Shown piece by piece: positions 41,616-49,750 of a stretch of DNA of 61,397 nt. The DNA is taken from the NCBI GenBank assembly GCA_900468065.1, contig UBTA01000037.1, forward strand, positions 1 through 61,397, written 5' to 3'. The DNA comes from Hyphomicrobiales bacterium. Its GTDB lineage: Bacteria > Pseudomonadota > Alphaproteobacteria > Rhizobiales > Rhizobiaceae. The position numbers and the translations under genes are program-made. The notes below the pieces were generated by a model, which was not told where the DNA came from, searched no databases, and worked only from the letters and a program-made list of their open reading frames with translations. Position 1 is the first letter of the stretch. Each line of letters begins with the position of its first letter.

Positions 41616-43735
41616 CAGCGCGCCTGCCCGTTCTGGTAAAGGTTCTCACGGCTTGAATCGTAGTCCCTGATGCCTTGGACGACGACGCCCTCGCTTTCAG
41701 TGCGGATCGTGGGACGAAACATCGGCCCCTCCTCTCCGATCACGCGAAGAACGATTTCTCGCGCGCCATCGGAGGCAGCTGGCGCACTTGAAGCGCCTGC
41801 GTTCTGGTTAGCGGCGGACATCACGCGGTGGTTCGGGATGACCTCTTCGCCGCCCTTAAACCGGACAAGCTCTGGCCCCTTCTCGCCCACCCAAGCGACG
41901 CCAGAGCGAGCGGCCGGCGTGCCGGTAGCGTAGCCGCGCAGGCCCGCCCACGGATCGGCCTTTGCACCACCACCGAACAGCGAACCAATCCCCGAGAAGA
42001 TGCTGCTGAGAATGCCGCCGCCGGAAGTGCCGGCTTTGTTCACCTCGAAAAGCGCGTCAACGACATCGTTCAGTAGTTTGTCCGAGATCTTGGAGAGCAC
42101 GCCGAGGGCAGCATCGCCGAATGACTCCCAGACAGACTTTCCGCTCTCGATGCTTGAGAAGAAGTCATCGAAAAACCCTTTCGTTAGGTCCTTCGAGAAC
42201 TCGATAGCCAAGCCCATTTTCTGGGTCTCGGCTTCTGTCTGAGCCATAACTTGGGCCAGAGCGGATAGCTCGCCCTTCTGGGCTGCACTAAGGGTGATGC
42301 CGCGCTGCTGGGCCTCATTGAGCAAATCGGTCTCATAGCGGAGCGCAGCTGCAGCCTCTTCGGAGAGCCCCAGAGCGTTTCTCTCCGCCTCGAGCGCCGC
42401 GATGCGACGTTCCGCGCCGTCGACAATATCGGAGTATTTTTCCGTGTCGGACTTTCCGCCGGACTTCTTTTTGGCTTTCGCGTCAACGTCCGTAAGACCC
42501 TTTGCCAGTTCCTTCAGCTTCGACGAAGCAGCGGACGCCCCACGACCGATCGCATCCGTGACGCCTCCAACATAATCGACACCCTGCGCGCCCTTGATTG
42601 CTTTGACAGCGGTTTCGAGAGCCGCACTCCCTGCCCCAGGATTCGGATTGCTCACGCTGCCAAACTCTACCGGGCCTAGGATCATGCCGTTGTAGGTTTC
42701 TGGGCTGAGTGGCTTGCCAATCGAAGCCGTCCAGAGCGCGTATTTATTGATGAGGTTATTCAGCCCATCAATTGCACTCTGCACCATGCTCTCGATGCCA
42801 TCGATTACCTTTTGGGCAGTTGAGTAAACGACATCAGACAAGGCGGCAGGCAGCATCGCCCACACAGCTTTGATTGCCTCGTATCCGCCGACGAACGAAC
42901 CGATCACCAAGTTCATACCAGTTTTGGCGTCCGCCACGATGTCGCGTCCAAATATTTGAGCTAACTCGTCCCGGAAAACATTTGCCGCCGCGACAGCAAG
43001 CGTAATACCCGCGATGAATGCCACAACTGGGTTCGCTGCTATAAACGCGGCAGCCACTAGTGCCAATTGCACAACGAGGCGCCCCAGAAACGCAATAAGT
43101 GAAATAATTCCTCCGACAATGGCGGGAGCGTAAAGCAAAGCTACTGCCGCCGCAGCGGCCACGGCGTATGGAGCGATATCATCCAGAATGTCGGCGAGAC
43201 CATTCAAAGCCGACTGCGCTAGCTTTGTCCAACTTACCGCCTGGATAAGGACGGCCACTAGCGTGGTGAGCCCCACAGCAATGAGGGTGATGGGCGAAAG
43301 CATGGCAATCAATGAAGCACCAAGGGTCTTAGCGAAGCCATCTGTGGTCATCATGGCCACTTGAGCAATCTGCAGGCCCTGCTGCATACCGATCAAGCCC
43401 GCACTCATCCCGCCTGCTGCGGTGGTGACGATATCAAACCCTTGGGCAGCAAGGTTTGCCGTGTTGTGGGTACGGACCAACCCAGCGGTATTTTGGTTCG
43501 CCGCGCGGTTTGCCATTTCGATCTGCTTGGAAGCAGACGCTGCTGCCGCTCCCTCATTCGCATATGCCTTTGCAGCCGCCGATGCTGCTCCTACGGCTCC
43601 GCGATTAGCGCCGGCAAGGCCATGGGTCGCAGCTTCGGCGCGAGCTGCCGCACCTGAAAGCTTGTCTAGCCCATCGGTGTTTTCCTTTACACCTTTGTTG
43701 GTCACCTGAATCCCAAGCTGGGCGACGTCTGACAT
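41615..43735 (-). CDS. Tail tape measure protein
   Basis: A 706-residue tape measure. The N-terminus is helical and Ala-rich (LSGAAARAEAATHGLAGANR). Four hydrophobic segments lie at about 130-260 (TLIAVGLTTLVAVLIQAV; IVGGIISLIAFLGRLVVQLA). A coiled-coil region spans about 420-520 (DGAERRIAALEAERNALGLS). The C-terminus has the tape measure signature WVGEKGPELVRFKGGEEVIP. Predicted tail length about 105 nm by the usual rule. GGTAAAG precedes the start. A degenerate copy of the C-terminal signature sits 3.5 kb away at 45222-45395. Confidence 0.92.
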   Translation of the reverse strand: MSDVAQLGIQVTNKGVKENTDGLDKLSGAAARAEAATHGLAGANRGAVGAASAAAKAYANEGAAAASASKQIEMANRAANQNTAGLVRTHNTANLAAQGFDIVTTAAGGMSAGLIGMQQGLQIAQVAMMTTDGFAKTLGASLIAMLSPITLIAVGLTTLVAVLIQAVSWTKLAQSALNGLADILDDIAPYAVAAAAAVALLYAPAIVGGIISLIAFLGRLVVQLALVAAAFIAANPVVAFIAGITLAVAAANVFRDELAQIFGRDIVADAKTGMNLVIGSFVGGYEAIKAVWAMLPAALSDVVYSTAQKVIDGIESMVQSAIDGLNNLINKYALWTASIGKPLSPETYNGMILGPVEFGSVSNPNPGAGSAALETAVKAIKGAQGVDYVGGVTDAIGRGASAASSKLKELAKGLTDVDAKAKKKSGGKSDTEKYSDIVDGAERRIAALEAERNALGLSEEAAAALRYETDLLNEAQQRGITLSAAQKGELSALAQVMAQTEAETQKMGLAIEFSKDLTKGFFDDFFSSIESGKSVWESFGDAALGVLSKISDKLLNDVVDALFEVNKAGTSGGGILSSIFSGIGSLFGGGAKADPWAGLRGYATGTPAARSGVAWVGEKGPELVRFKGGEEVIPNHRVMSAANQNAGASSAPAASDGAREIVLRVIGEEGPMFRPTIRTESEGVVVQGIRDYDSSRENLYQNGQAR

Positions 43736-43794
43736 GGCTTTACCTTTCGTGCAAACTCGCTCATCGTCCCTCCGTTTTGACAGGAGGACGATTC

Positions 43795-44256
43795 ATGCGG
43801 ACGATAATTGCGGTGGTTGTTTCTATGATCGGGTTAGCGAACCCGGGCCAAGCTGCGGAAGAAAAGGCCGACGCCCGTGCCGTTGACTATTGCAAATCGA
43901 CATCAGGAACGTTCGTCGCTATTGCCAAGTGCCTGCCGGATGCCCACGTCGCTTTGAAGACGATGGATGCGTTCGAGACTATTTATCCAGCGAGCGCCCA
44001 GCCCTTGCGGTTAAAATGCATCGAGCGGAACGAAGGTAATGTGGTCGGCGCTGCCACATGTCTTACGGAAGCAATTAACGCAGCAATCGGTCTGAAAGCG
44101 TCCCTGCCAAAAGGTTCAAACCTCGACGATGCGATTTTTGAAAGTGTATCGGATACGACATTGAAAACCCGCCTCGATGACGCTGAAGAACAGGCTAAGG
44201 CGGTTTTTCCAAACGTCCGAGTATGGGGAGGCACGATGTACAAGGCCTATCAATAG
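43795..44256 (+). CDS. Secreted small protein, moron
   Basis: A 153-residue exported protein on the strand opposite to the late operon. Signal peptide 1-21 (RTIIAVVVSMIGLANPGQAA). The mature part has four Cys (YCKSTSGTFVAIAKCLPDAH, LKCIERNEGNVVGAATCLTE) likely paired, and is mostly helical. AGGAGG lies 7 bases before the ATG. Family not recognised. The location, next to the tape measure on the opposite strand, is that of a lysogenic moron acting in the envelope. Confidence 0.72.
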   Translation: MRTIIAVVVSMIGLANPGQAAEEKADARAVDYCKSTSGTFVAIAKCLPDAHVALKTMDAFETIYPASAQPLRLKCIERNEGNVVGAATCLTEAINAAIGLKASLPKGSNLDDAIFESVSDTTLKTRLDDAEEQAKAVFPNVRVWGGTMYKAYQ

Positions 44257-44318
44257 CTGAAAGAAAAGGCCGCCCGAAAGCCGCCTCTGATTCTCTGATT
44301 AATGAATGGGTAGGGTGC

Positions 44319-44699
44319 CTACTCGATCACAGCACTACATCCAACTTTCCTGAAGACCATGAGCTTTAACTCAGCAAACGCCGGGTTTTGTGGCTCTTCC
44401 TGGTAAATTGTGATTTCTCTCGTTTCCACGCGGTAAAAGAACGGCTTGAATCCAGCATATCCTCCGAAACCGTTTTTACCGTTGATTTGACCGCAGATCA
44501 CCCGGTTGCTGCCAACAGCAGGCGCTAACCTCCGAAACTGGGAGGACGCTGGGTCACGTAGTTTCATACTTGCATCAGTAGAAAGCTTCTCGACTTGAGC
44601 AGGTTCAAATTGGGCCGCGCTGTCATCAAGAAACTCGGTAGCTGTCGCTACGCCAGCCGAAATCGCTATCCATAAGCTCAAGAATAATAACCGTATCAT
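44319..44699 (-). CDS. Secreted protein of phage/mobile-element type
   Basis: A 126-residue exported protein. Signal peptide 1-20 (IRLLFLSLWIAISAGVATAT). The pattern LRDPASSQFRRL, ICGQINGKNGFGGYAGFKPF and the closing Cys are shared by a widespread set of small exported proteins in phages and integrated elements, role unknown. It converges with the gene at 43795 and diverges from the one at 44790. Confidence 0.72.
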   Translation of the reverse strand: MIRLLFLSLWIAISAGVATATEFLDDSAAQFEPAQVEKLSTDASMKLRDPASSQFRRLAPAVGSNRVICGQINGKNGFGGYAGFKPFFYRVETREITIYQEEPQNPAFAELKLMVFRKVGCSAVIE

Positions 44700-44736
44700 G
44701 CCACCCTCACATTGCAGAAAATGATTCCACTACAAC

Positions 44737-44757
44737 CATGAAACCGTAAACTTCATG
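44737..44757. promoter_or_regulatory. Inverted repeat in a divergent promoter region
   Basis: CATGAA (44737-44742) and TTCATG (44752-44757) form a 6-bp inverted repeat with a 9-bp gap, between two divergent genes. It could be the operator of the ribbon-helix-helix-like protein encoded 33 bp downstream. Short and unproven. Confidence 0.25.
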
Positions 44758-44789
44758 TGAAGCGCGTGTCCAACAAAGCGGAGACAAGC

Positions 44790-44957
44790 ATGAGAGAAGA
44801 TACTGAAGTTGAAGCCGCCCTCGCCTCGTTCATGGCTGAGGAACAGCTCGATCGCGACGAAGCGCTTCGCCGCATCCTTCGAGATTGGCTAGTTGGCAAC
44901 GGCTATCTGAAGCCGGCCGCGGATACTGCGGGCGGTCACGATGGTTTCGGTATCTGA
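44790..44957 (+). CDS. Small ribbon-helix-helix-like protein
   Basis: A 55-residue protein: TEVEAALASFMAEEQLDRDE then ALRRILRDWLVGNGYL, the strand-helix-helix spacing of MetJ/Arc-type DNA-binding proteins or small antitoxin-like regulators. GGAG lies 6 bases before the ATG at 44790; an in-frame GTG at 44757 is a weaker start. It may regulate the neighbouring morons. Confidence 0.55.
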   Translation: MREDTEVEAALASFMAEEQLDRDEALRRILRDWLVGNGYLKPAADTAGGHDGFGI

Positions 44958-45014
44958 CTCGACTCTACGTTGCGACTCATGATCATTTGCCCGTATTGGC
45001 AACGGAGAATGACA

Positions 45015-45266
45015 ATGAGCGTAAATGATGACACCGCATGGAAGATTGGTGTTCAGGAGCTGCTGCGGCGATTAATTGCAGACACCCACTTTTCCTCCGA
45101 CAAGGCCACCTTCCAGAAACAACTTGACGGCCTGCTAGGTCAAACTTTGGAAGCAATCGAGGCCAATGTCACTTTCCCCGGCGTTGATGCAGCGACCACC
45201 GTCTATATCAAGAAGGGTGCATCAGACACGGTTCGCCAAATCGTCGGAACGATCAAACCTGCCTGA
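45015..45266 (+). CDS. Small hypothetical protein, moron
   Basis: An 83-residue soluble protein (WKIGVQELLRRLIADTHF, QLDGLLGQTLEAIEANVTFP). GGAG lies 8 bases before the ATG at 45015; another ATG six bases upstream is too close to it. No domain recognised. It lies in the + strand moron run and overlaps antisense to a relic of the tape measure. Confidence 0.55.
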   Translation: MSVNDDTAWKIGVQELLRRLIADTHFSSDKATFQKQLDGLLGQTLEAIEANVTFPGVDAATTVYIKKGASDTVRQIVGTIKPA

Positions 45267-45395
45267 ACAGATGTTTGATCGAAAGACATTGAGGGGGGCG
45301 ATTTCGGCGTCCCTCACATTGGCATGGGTCTTGTGGTTTCGAATGACTTCTTCGCCACCCTTGAAGCGAACGAGTTCCGGGCCTTCTTCAGCCAT
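45222..45395 (-). pseudogene. Relic of a tape measure C-terminus
   Basis: A 57-codon - strand frame with an AAAAGGAG ribosome site 7 bases before its ATG at 45395. Its first 20 codons read AEEGPELVRFKGGEEVIRNH, nearly the same as the tape measure's C-terminal signature (GEKGPELVRFKGGEEVIPNH), while the rest is unrelated. It overlaps the + strand gene at 45015 and the upstream part of the HNH frame. Either a duplicated fragment left by recombination or a tiny gene of unknown use. Confidence 0.4.
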
Positions 45396-45512
45396 ATCAA
45401 TCTCCTTTTGAAAATGAAAAAGGGCTTCAGAAGAAAGCCTCGAATTGCCTGTCCTGAGAAGCGCCAGGGCGCGAAAAGCCCCGTAAAATCAATCGAAAAG
45501 CGAGCTGAAACC

Positions 45513-46301
45513 ATGCCACAAGAACCCGTTGATCACGAGCATAGAGCCGGATTGCTTTGGGATGTACTTACCAACGCGGCAAAGGGTCGACGTCCTCCGT
45601 TGACTTACAAGGCGGCGGCCACATCAATAGGTATTCACCATCGTCCGATAAGATATCCGCTCGAGTTGATACAGAACCATTGTCTAGAACACGGGCGGCC
45701 GCGGCTAACCGCGCTCCTCGTTTCGGCTTCCAGCGGACTGCAAGGACGAGGTTTTCTCGGTGAACCCGGGAGTGAACGGGATCTGGAGGACGTTTATCTA
45801 GAGAATTGGCAGAACATTCCGAACCCATTCTCAGACCTTCAGCAAGGTGAGCTGCGCGCAATTGCTGAAGTTCTCACCGCCAATCCGGATGCTGCAGATA
45901 AGTACGTGAGCGTTTTGTCGCGCGGTAATCAGCAAAGGGTCTTTAGCAAAGCCGTACTCCACGCGTATGGTCATCGGTGCGCTATCTGCGAGATGAGTTT
46001 TCCGTGCGCTTTGCAGGCAGCTCATATCGTCCCTTTTGGCGACCCTCGCCGCGAATTGCGCATAGATCCCCGCAATGGGATTGCACTTTGTGCTAATCAT
46101 CACAGATTTTTTGACGATGGGTTGATTAAGATAACCCCCGAATATCAGATCGTATACTACGATCCTAAAGGCAAAGACGGGTCGTATTCGGCCGTGGATG
46201 CAGCGATAAGCCTTGCTTTTCATGGAAAGCCGCTTCGATTACCGAAAAACCCGCAACTACATCCAAGCCGTGACCTACTTAAAGAGCGGCTGGAAGATTA
46301 A
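45513..46301 (+). CDS. HNH endonuclease with unrecognised N-terminal domain
   Basis: A 262-residue protein from the ATG at 45513. Residues 10-85 look like a winged-helix or specificity domain (GLLWDVLTNAAKGRRPPLTY, IRYPLELIQNHCLEHG). The C-terminal HNH_2-type domain spans about 148-205: RCAIC (C156/C159), LQAAHIVPFGD (H171), DPRNGIALCANHHRFFDDG (N188, H196/H197). Such proteins act in restriction of incoming DNA. The frame is open from 45324, but that part is antisense to the tape measure relic, so it is not taken as coding. Convergent with the tail chaperone gene. Confidence 0.8.
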   Translation: MPQEPVDHEHRAGLLWDVLTNAAKGRRPPLTYKAAATSIGIHHRPIRYPLELIQNHCLEHGRPRLTALLVSASSGLQGRGFLGEPGSERDLEDVYLENWQNIPNPFSDLQQGELRAIAEVLTANPDAADKYVSVLSRGNQQRVFSKAVLHAYGHRCAICEMSFPCALQAAHIVPFGDPRRELRIDPRNGIALCANHHRFFDDGLIKITPEYQIVYYDPKGKDGSYSAVDAAISLAFHGKPLRLPKNPQLHPSRDLLKERLED

Positions 46302-46321
46302 TTGGTTTTGCGGGTTCGCCG

Positions 46322-46690
46322 TCATGCGGCAGACTCCCGTTCCCGGATGGCCTCGCTCTCCTTATCGATCTCAGCGCAGTATCGAGAACTCATGGTCTTG
46401 AGGATACGAACTTCTTCGCGACGGATCACGTTGCCGGTGATTGCCAGCCAGGCGGCCAACTCTTGGTTGGAGATCGGCGCCGGACCGGAGAACCCAGGCG
46501 CTGCGCTCTCGCGCAACTCCCAGAACCATTCCCAAAGGAAATAGCCGTTCACCGGAACGTCGACATCGGGACTGTCGATCTCGAAGCTTTCGTTTCGCTC
46601 GCGCCGAGTTTCGCCGTCCTTGTCTTTGACACAGTCGTAACGCGCGGTGAGCGCTACGGCTTCGCAGAGCCTTTCCCCAAGCTCTTCGTA
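46322..46690 (-). CDS. Tail chaperone T-part, made by -1 frameshift (GT protein)
   Basis: The -1 frame downstream of the slippery site, about 122 codons to the stop at 46322: YEELGERLCEAVALTARYD, then DVDVPVNGYFLWEWFWELRE and NQELAAWLAITGNVIRREEV. It has no start of its own in the protein-like part, and fuses to the G-part after NF at the A-AAT-TTT heptamer. The region binds tail-tube subunits in lambda-like systems. The same frame reads back to 46822, but that stretch is antisense-like and Arg/Gly-rich. Confidence 0.75.
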   Translation of the reverse strand, partial: YEELGERLCEAVALTARYDCVKDKDGETRRERNESFEIDSPDVDVPVNGYFLWEWFWELRESAAPGFSGPAPISNQELAAWLAITGNVIRREEVRILKTMSSRYCAEIDKESEAIRERESAA

Positions 46691-47055
46691 AAATTTGCGC
46701 GGTCTTCCGAGGCGGCGGCCACCTGGTCGTAGATCCAGCCGGCTTCCTCGACGACCTCCCGCGCGATCTCGAAGGTCAGTTCCGGCTTGGAACCTTTCCA
46801 GTCGTGATCGCCCCAATCCCAAGATGCGATCGAAGCAGCTGCCTTGTCGAGGTATTCGTCTTCGACCTTGGCTGTGGTGAGCTTCTTCTTCCGGCTGGCG
46901 AGGAACTTGTCGCTGTGCTGCCGGACAACCTTCTTCACCTCATTGCTCTCGTTCGAGCGGACCATGAAGGTGATACCGACCAGTTCGTCTGTATCGGGCC
47001 CGGTGAGCTTGAGAGTGAAGAGGTCTTCGGAATTAACGAGCTTCGAAATGTCCAT
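46654..47055 (-). CDS. Tail assembly chaperone (G-like)
   Basis: A 133-residue protein between tail tube and tape measure, the place of lambda gpG. It opens MDISKLVNSEDLFTLKLTG, has FMVRSNESNEVKKVVRQHSD and a Trp-rich WDWGDHDWKG stretch. Most ribosomes would finish here at 46654; a share slips into the -1 frame at 46690-46696 to make the longer GT form. AAGGAA precedes the ATG. Confidence 0.82.
   Translation of the reverse strand: MDISKLVNSEDLFTLKLTGPDTDELVGITFMVRSNESNEVKKVVRQHSDKFLASRKKKLTTAKVEDEYLDKAAASIASWDWGDHDWKGSKPELTFEIAREVVEEAGWIYDQVAAASEDRANFTKSLGKGSAKP
46690..46696 (-). other. Programmed -1 frameshift site A-AAT-TTT
   Basis: Read on the - strand, the heptamer AAATTTT lies in the zero frame exactly as A|AAT|TTT (codons GCA AAT TTT), the canonical X-XXY-YYZ form. 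Both tRNAs can re-pair in the -1 frame (AAA TTT). It falls 36-43 bases before the G-part stop, as expected for a G/GT frameshift. Confidence 0.75.
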
Positions 47056-47065
47056 GTGCTGTTCC

Positions 47066-47548
47066 TTACGCCGCGACCGGGTTCACGCGAACCGGGAGCT
47101 GGTTGAGACCGATGGTGAAGCGCTCGAGCTCGAAGTCATCAGAGCCGCCGCCGGGATAGAGTGGGCCTGAGACAACGCCGCGGCTGTAGAAGATCGTGTT
47201 GGTGAACCCCGCGCCGCCGTCATTGCGCTCGATCTTGATAGCCATGTTGTCCTGATTAAGCGGGTCGCCGAAGGTGCGCAGGATCACCTGCCCCGCATCG
47301 GCCGCGACGGATGCCACTTCAATCTGAGGATCGCCGGCGTTGGCGGTGCCCTTCTGCTTCTGGGTCACAGCCTCGTCGAGGGTGTTGTACGAATTCATCG
47401 TGCTGTCGGCGCCGAAGTCACCGACGTTCCCCACCTTGCCGACCTGAACCCATGTCAAGGCGGCATATGTGCTGCTGATCAGATCGCTGTTCTGAGCCAT
47501 GGCGCAGACATAGACCTTCGTGCCCTTCTTCGTTGCTTTGTTCGCCAT
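47066..47548 (-). CDS. Major tail tube protein
   Basis: A 160-residue tail-tube protein of the lambda gpV-like type: TKVYVCAMAQNSDLIS opening, ALTWVQVGKVGNVGDFGADS, YNTLDEAVTQKQKGTANAGD and a final FTIGLNQLPVRVN strand. No Ig domain is attached, unlike the tube protein of the + strand module. GGAG precedes the start. Confidence 0.87.
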   Translation of the reverse strand: MANKATKKGTKVYVCAMAQNSDLISSTYAALTWVQVGKVGNVGDFGADSTMNSYNTLDEAVTQKQKGTANAGDPQIEVASVAADAGQVILRTFGDPLNQDNMAIKIERNDGGAGFTNTIFYSRGVVSGPLYPGGGSDDFELERFTIGLNQLPVRVNPVAA

Positions 47549-47550
47549 GG

Positions 47551-47976
47551 TCAGCTCTCCTGTTCAAAGGCGTGATAGGGGATCGTGACCGGCACCTTCA
47601 TGCGGTCTACGTCTTGGATCGGGCTTGATGCCCAAGGTTCGCTGCTGATCGTGATCCTCACGCCAGAGGCGAATAGAGTTTCGTTCTTGAAGCGGTTGAT
47701 GATATGGCCAGCGACATCGAGCGCATCGGGAATGCCGCTGCCGATCGGCCACATGACAGACACCTGCAGAATGCCGACCTTCTGCTGTGGGTCGTCGCCG
47801 AGCGTGATCTGACGTGTCCTGTTGGGCAAGAACAGGAGTTCGAGGAACTTACCCGGCTTTGGCTGCCCAGCCGCTGGAAACCCTACGTTTGGCCCCGCGA
47901 TTGGCAGGACGTCCGGCATGGTACGCAGATGCGTTCCCAGCGCAGTGAAGATCATTGCGTCCGTGCTAGTCGCCAT
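47551..47976 (-). CDS. Tail terminator (DUF4128-like)
   Basis: A 141-residue protein: IFTALGTHLRTMPDVLPIAG, then KFLELLFLPNRTRQITLGDD, VGILQVSVMWPIGSGIPDAL and HIINRFKNETLFASGVRITI. This is the pattern of the DUF4128/gpU-like terminator ring. It directly precedes the tail tube gene in transcription order. Confidence 0.82.
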   Translation of the reverse strand: MATSTDAMIFTALGTHLRTMPDVLPIAGPNVGFPAAGQPKPGKFLELLFLPNRTRQITLGDDPQQKVGILQVSVMWPIGSGIPDALDVAGHIINRFKNETLFASGVRITISSEPWASSPIQDVDRMKVPVTIPYHAFEQES

Positions 47977-47989
47977 GTACCGATTACCT

Positions 47990-48205
47990 ATGAAAGAGAA
48001 GCCGCCCTTATCGGACCGCGAGGTTCACGAACGCCTTCACGAGGCCTGGCTTTTGCTCGCCAAGGAAGACGGCGCGTCAGAATTTGGGAACAACACGCTC
48101 AAGGCGGCTCGGCTATCGCTCTTCACATTCCAGATGACACTGATGATGAAGATGGAAGCGCCTACAGCCCAAATGCCTTCCGAACCGTCTCAGCATTCCG
48201 ATTGA
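47990..48205 (+). CDS. Small hypothetical protein, moron
   Basis: A 71-residue + strand frame (PLSDREVHERLHEAWLLLAK, SEFGNNTLKAARLSLFTFQM) filling the 185-bp gap between two - strand tail genes and running 43 bp into the end of one. Composition is protein-like, but the ribosome site is poor. An ATG at 47975 is an alternative start. If real, it is another opposite-strand insert in the late operon. Confidence 0.4.
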   Translation: MKEKPPLSDREVHERLHEAWLLLAKEDGASEFGNNTLKAARLSLFTFQMTLMMKMEAPTAQMPSEPSQHSD

Positions 48206-48608
48206 CGTGCACTGGCCAGTTCTGGGCTGCCAAGCGTACAAATCCAACGCCGGGCCGTCCCTGAGCACCGTACTCCTGATGCCCCGCATACGCGGCGGTA
48301 TACCCGAAATACAGGTCATCCTCTAAAGACGCCCCCGCGATGACCGCCTCGATGATCCCGAAATCAAATTTGTAAGTGCGCCCCTCGACCGGCCTCGACG
48401 CCGCCTTGATGCTCGGCATAGTTGCAGTCGACGCCATTAGGGATTCCTGCAAGAACCCCGTCTTGTGCGGCATTCTCCCACCCTCGATATCAAGCTTCTG
48501 CATTTCCTTCACCACATCGGCGGCGCTCTGGTTCCGAACGGCCTCGATGGCTTCCGGCACCTTCTCGGCGAAGCTGGCAACTGCGGCGGCAAATGAAAGC
48601 GTGGCCAT
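48162..48608 (-). CDS. HK97 gp10-like tail/connector protein
   Basis: A 148-residue protein with the gp10-type layout: AAAVASFAEKVPEAIEAVRN helix, IEGGRMPHKTGFLQESLMAS (the free-then-L..S signature), YTAAYAGHQEYGAQGRPGVG and RLAAQNWPVHV. The ATG at 48608 overlaps the upstream stop (ATGA). Counterpart of the protein at 10773. Confidence 0.83.
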   Translation of the reverse strand: MATLSFAAAVASFAEKVPEAIEAVRNQSAADVVKEMQKLDIEGGRMPHKTGFLQESLMASTATMPSIKAASRPVEGRTYKFDFGIIEAVIAGASLEDDLYFGYTAAYAGHQEYGAQGRPGVGFVRLAAQNWPVHVNRNAETVRKAFGL

Positions 48609-49648
48609 CAAGCAGCTCGTGCCCGATAACGGCGCAGGCCGGCGGCGATATAGTCGATGTCGTACTCAACCCGGCACTTGCAGCCGATCCGGTGCGTTGC
48701 CGGCGCCTTCGGATCGTGAGGATACATGAGCATCGTTCCGTCTGGTGCTACGAAAGGCATGTCGAGCGGCACGACATTCTGTGTGGCCATCTGGACATGC
48801 TGCATACGCGGATGTTCCGATCCGGAATGCTTCCACTTCTTCGTTACCTCCTGAGCCGTGATCTTCCCCGCTTCCACCTGTTGTCGGATGGCATTGTCAC
48901 GAACGGAGAACAGAGCGGTGCGAGTTTCCTCAAGCCCGATAGTCTCCCCTCGGAGCAGCAGGTTCTTGTCGGACAGGCGCATGATGATCTTGCGCGTCAT
49001 GTCCGCGTCGACCGGCTTCCCCTCACGGATGGCTTTCGCGACTGTTCGGTCGAACCGCTTATCTCTGGTTTTGAGATCCAGATACTTGCGCATCATCGTC
49101 GGATCGCCTGAAAGCAGGTTCTCCTTTGCCTTATCGATGAATTCGACCTGTCGGCTCGTTAGACCGATATAGCCGCCTTCCCGCTTACCGGTGATCCGGT
49201 TAATGCGCCCGACCACGTCCAGCGCTGTTTTGGTAGGGTTCTGGCCGTTAGATAACCCCGCCTCAAAGCAAATTCGGAGGGCCTCCCGCTGGTCCTCGGT
49301 GATGTTTGTCACCAATGCGGACGACTGCTCCCGGATAAGCCGTTCCCCCTCCAGGTTCCGCACCCCAAACTGAAACAGGACCCGCGTTCCGTCTGGCGTG
49401 ATCAAGGATGGCAGGCTTTGCACCATGTTGATGCCGCCTGCGTTGAAGGCCTCATGAAGAGACAACTCCAGCTCTGCGAAGGCCTCCGGCTCGAACTGGA
49501 GCGCCGCCACGGCTCCAACGATATCCCCGCGCTCCAATCGCTCGACTATCGTTTTGAGAACGATCGAAGACTTAATGGCCTCTATGGCTTCCCGGAAAGC
49601 TGCGGCTAGCCTCGGTCCAAAGCTCGCTAGTAGCTGGTCATATGTCAT
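48608..49648 (-). CDS. Phage head morphogenesis protein (MuF / SPP1 gp7-like)
   Basis: A 346-residue minor head protein. The N-terminal half is helical (LAAAFREAIEAIKSSIVLKT). The C-terminal MuF-like core is KKWKHSGSEHPRMQHVQM and THRIGCKCRVEYDID. Such proteins enter the capsid or link portal and DNA. The frame extends to a TTG at 49717 (369 residues), an alternative start behind GAGGATAG. It is unusual that it lies after the head-closure gene, not beside the portal. Confidence 0.83.
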   Translation of the reverse strand: MTYDQLLASFGPRLAAAFREAIEAIKSSIVLKTIVERLERGDIVGAVAALQFEPEAFAELELSLHEAFNAGGINMVQSLPSLITPDGTRVLFQFGVRNLEGERLIREQSSALVTNITEDQREALRICFEAGLSNGQNPTKTALDVVGRINRITGKREGGYIGLTSRQVEFIDKAKENLLSGDPTMMRKYLDLKTRDKRFDRTVAKAIREGKPVDADMTRKIIMRLSDKNLLLRGETIGLEETRTALFSVRDNAIRQQVEAGKITAQEVTKKWKHSGSEHPRMQHVQMATQNVVPLDMPFVAPDGTMLMYPHDPKAPATHRIGCKCRVEYDIDYIAAGLRRYRARAA

Positions 49649-49750
49649 TTGGGCGCTTTCAAAGGTAAATTCGGCTCGAAAGTCGACTATTTGGGAAGTT
49701 GTGTCATGATGATCCAACTATCCTCGGGTTCAAATTGATGGAGCGCAGGC

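Noticed and set aside
45324..45512. N-terminal extension of the HNH protein
   Set aside because: The stretch is antisense to the tape measure relic and translates to a non-conserved-looking peptide.
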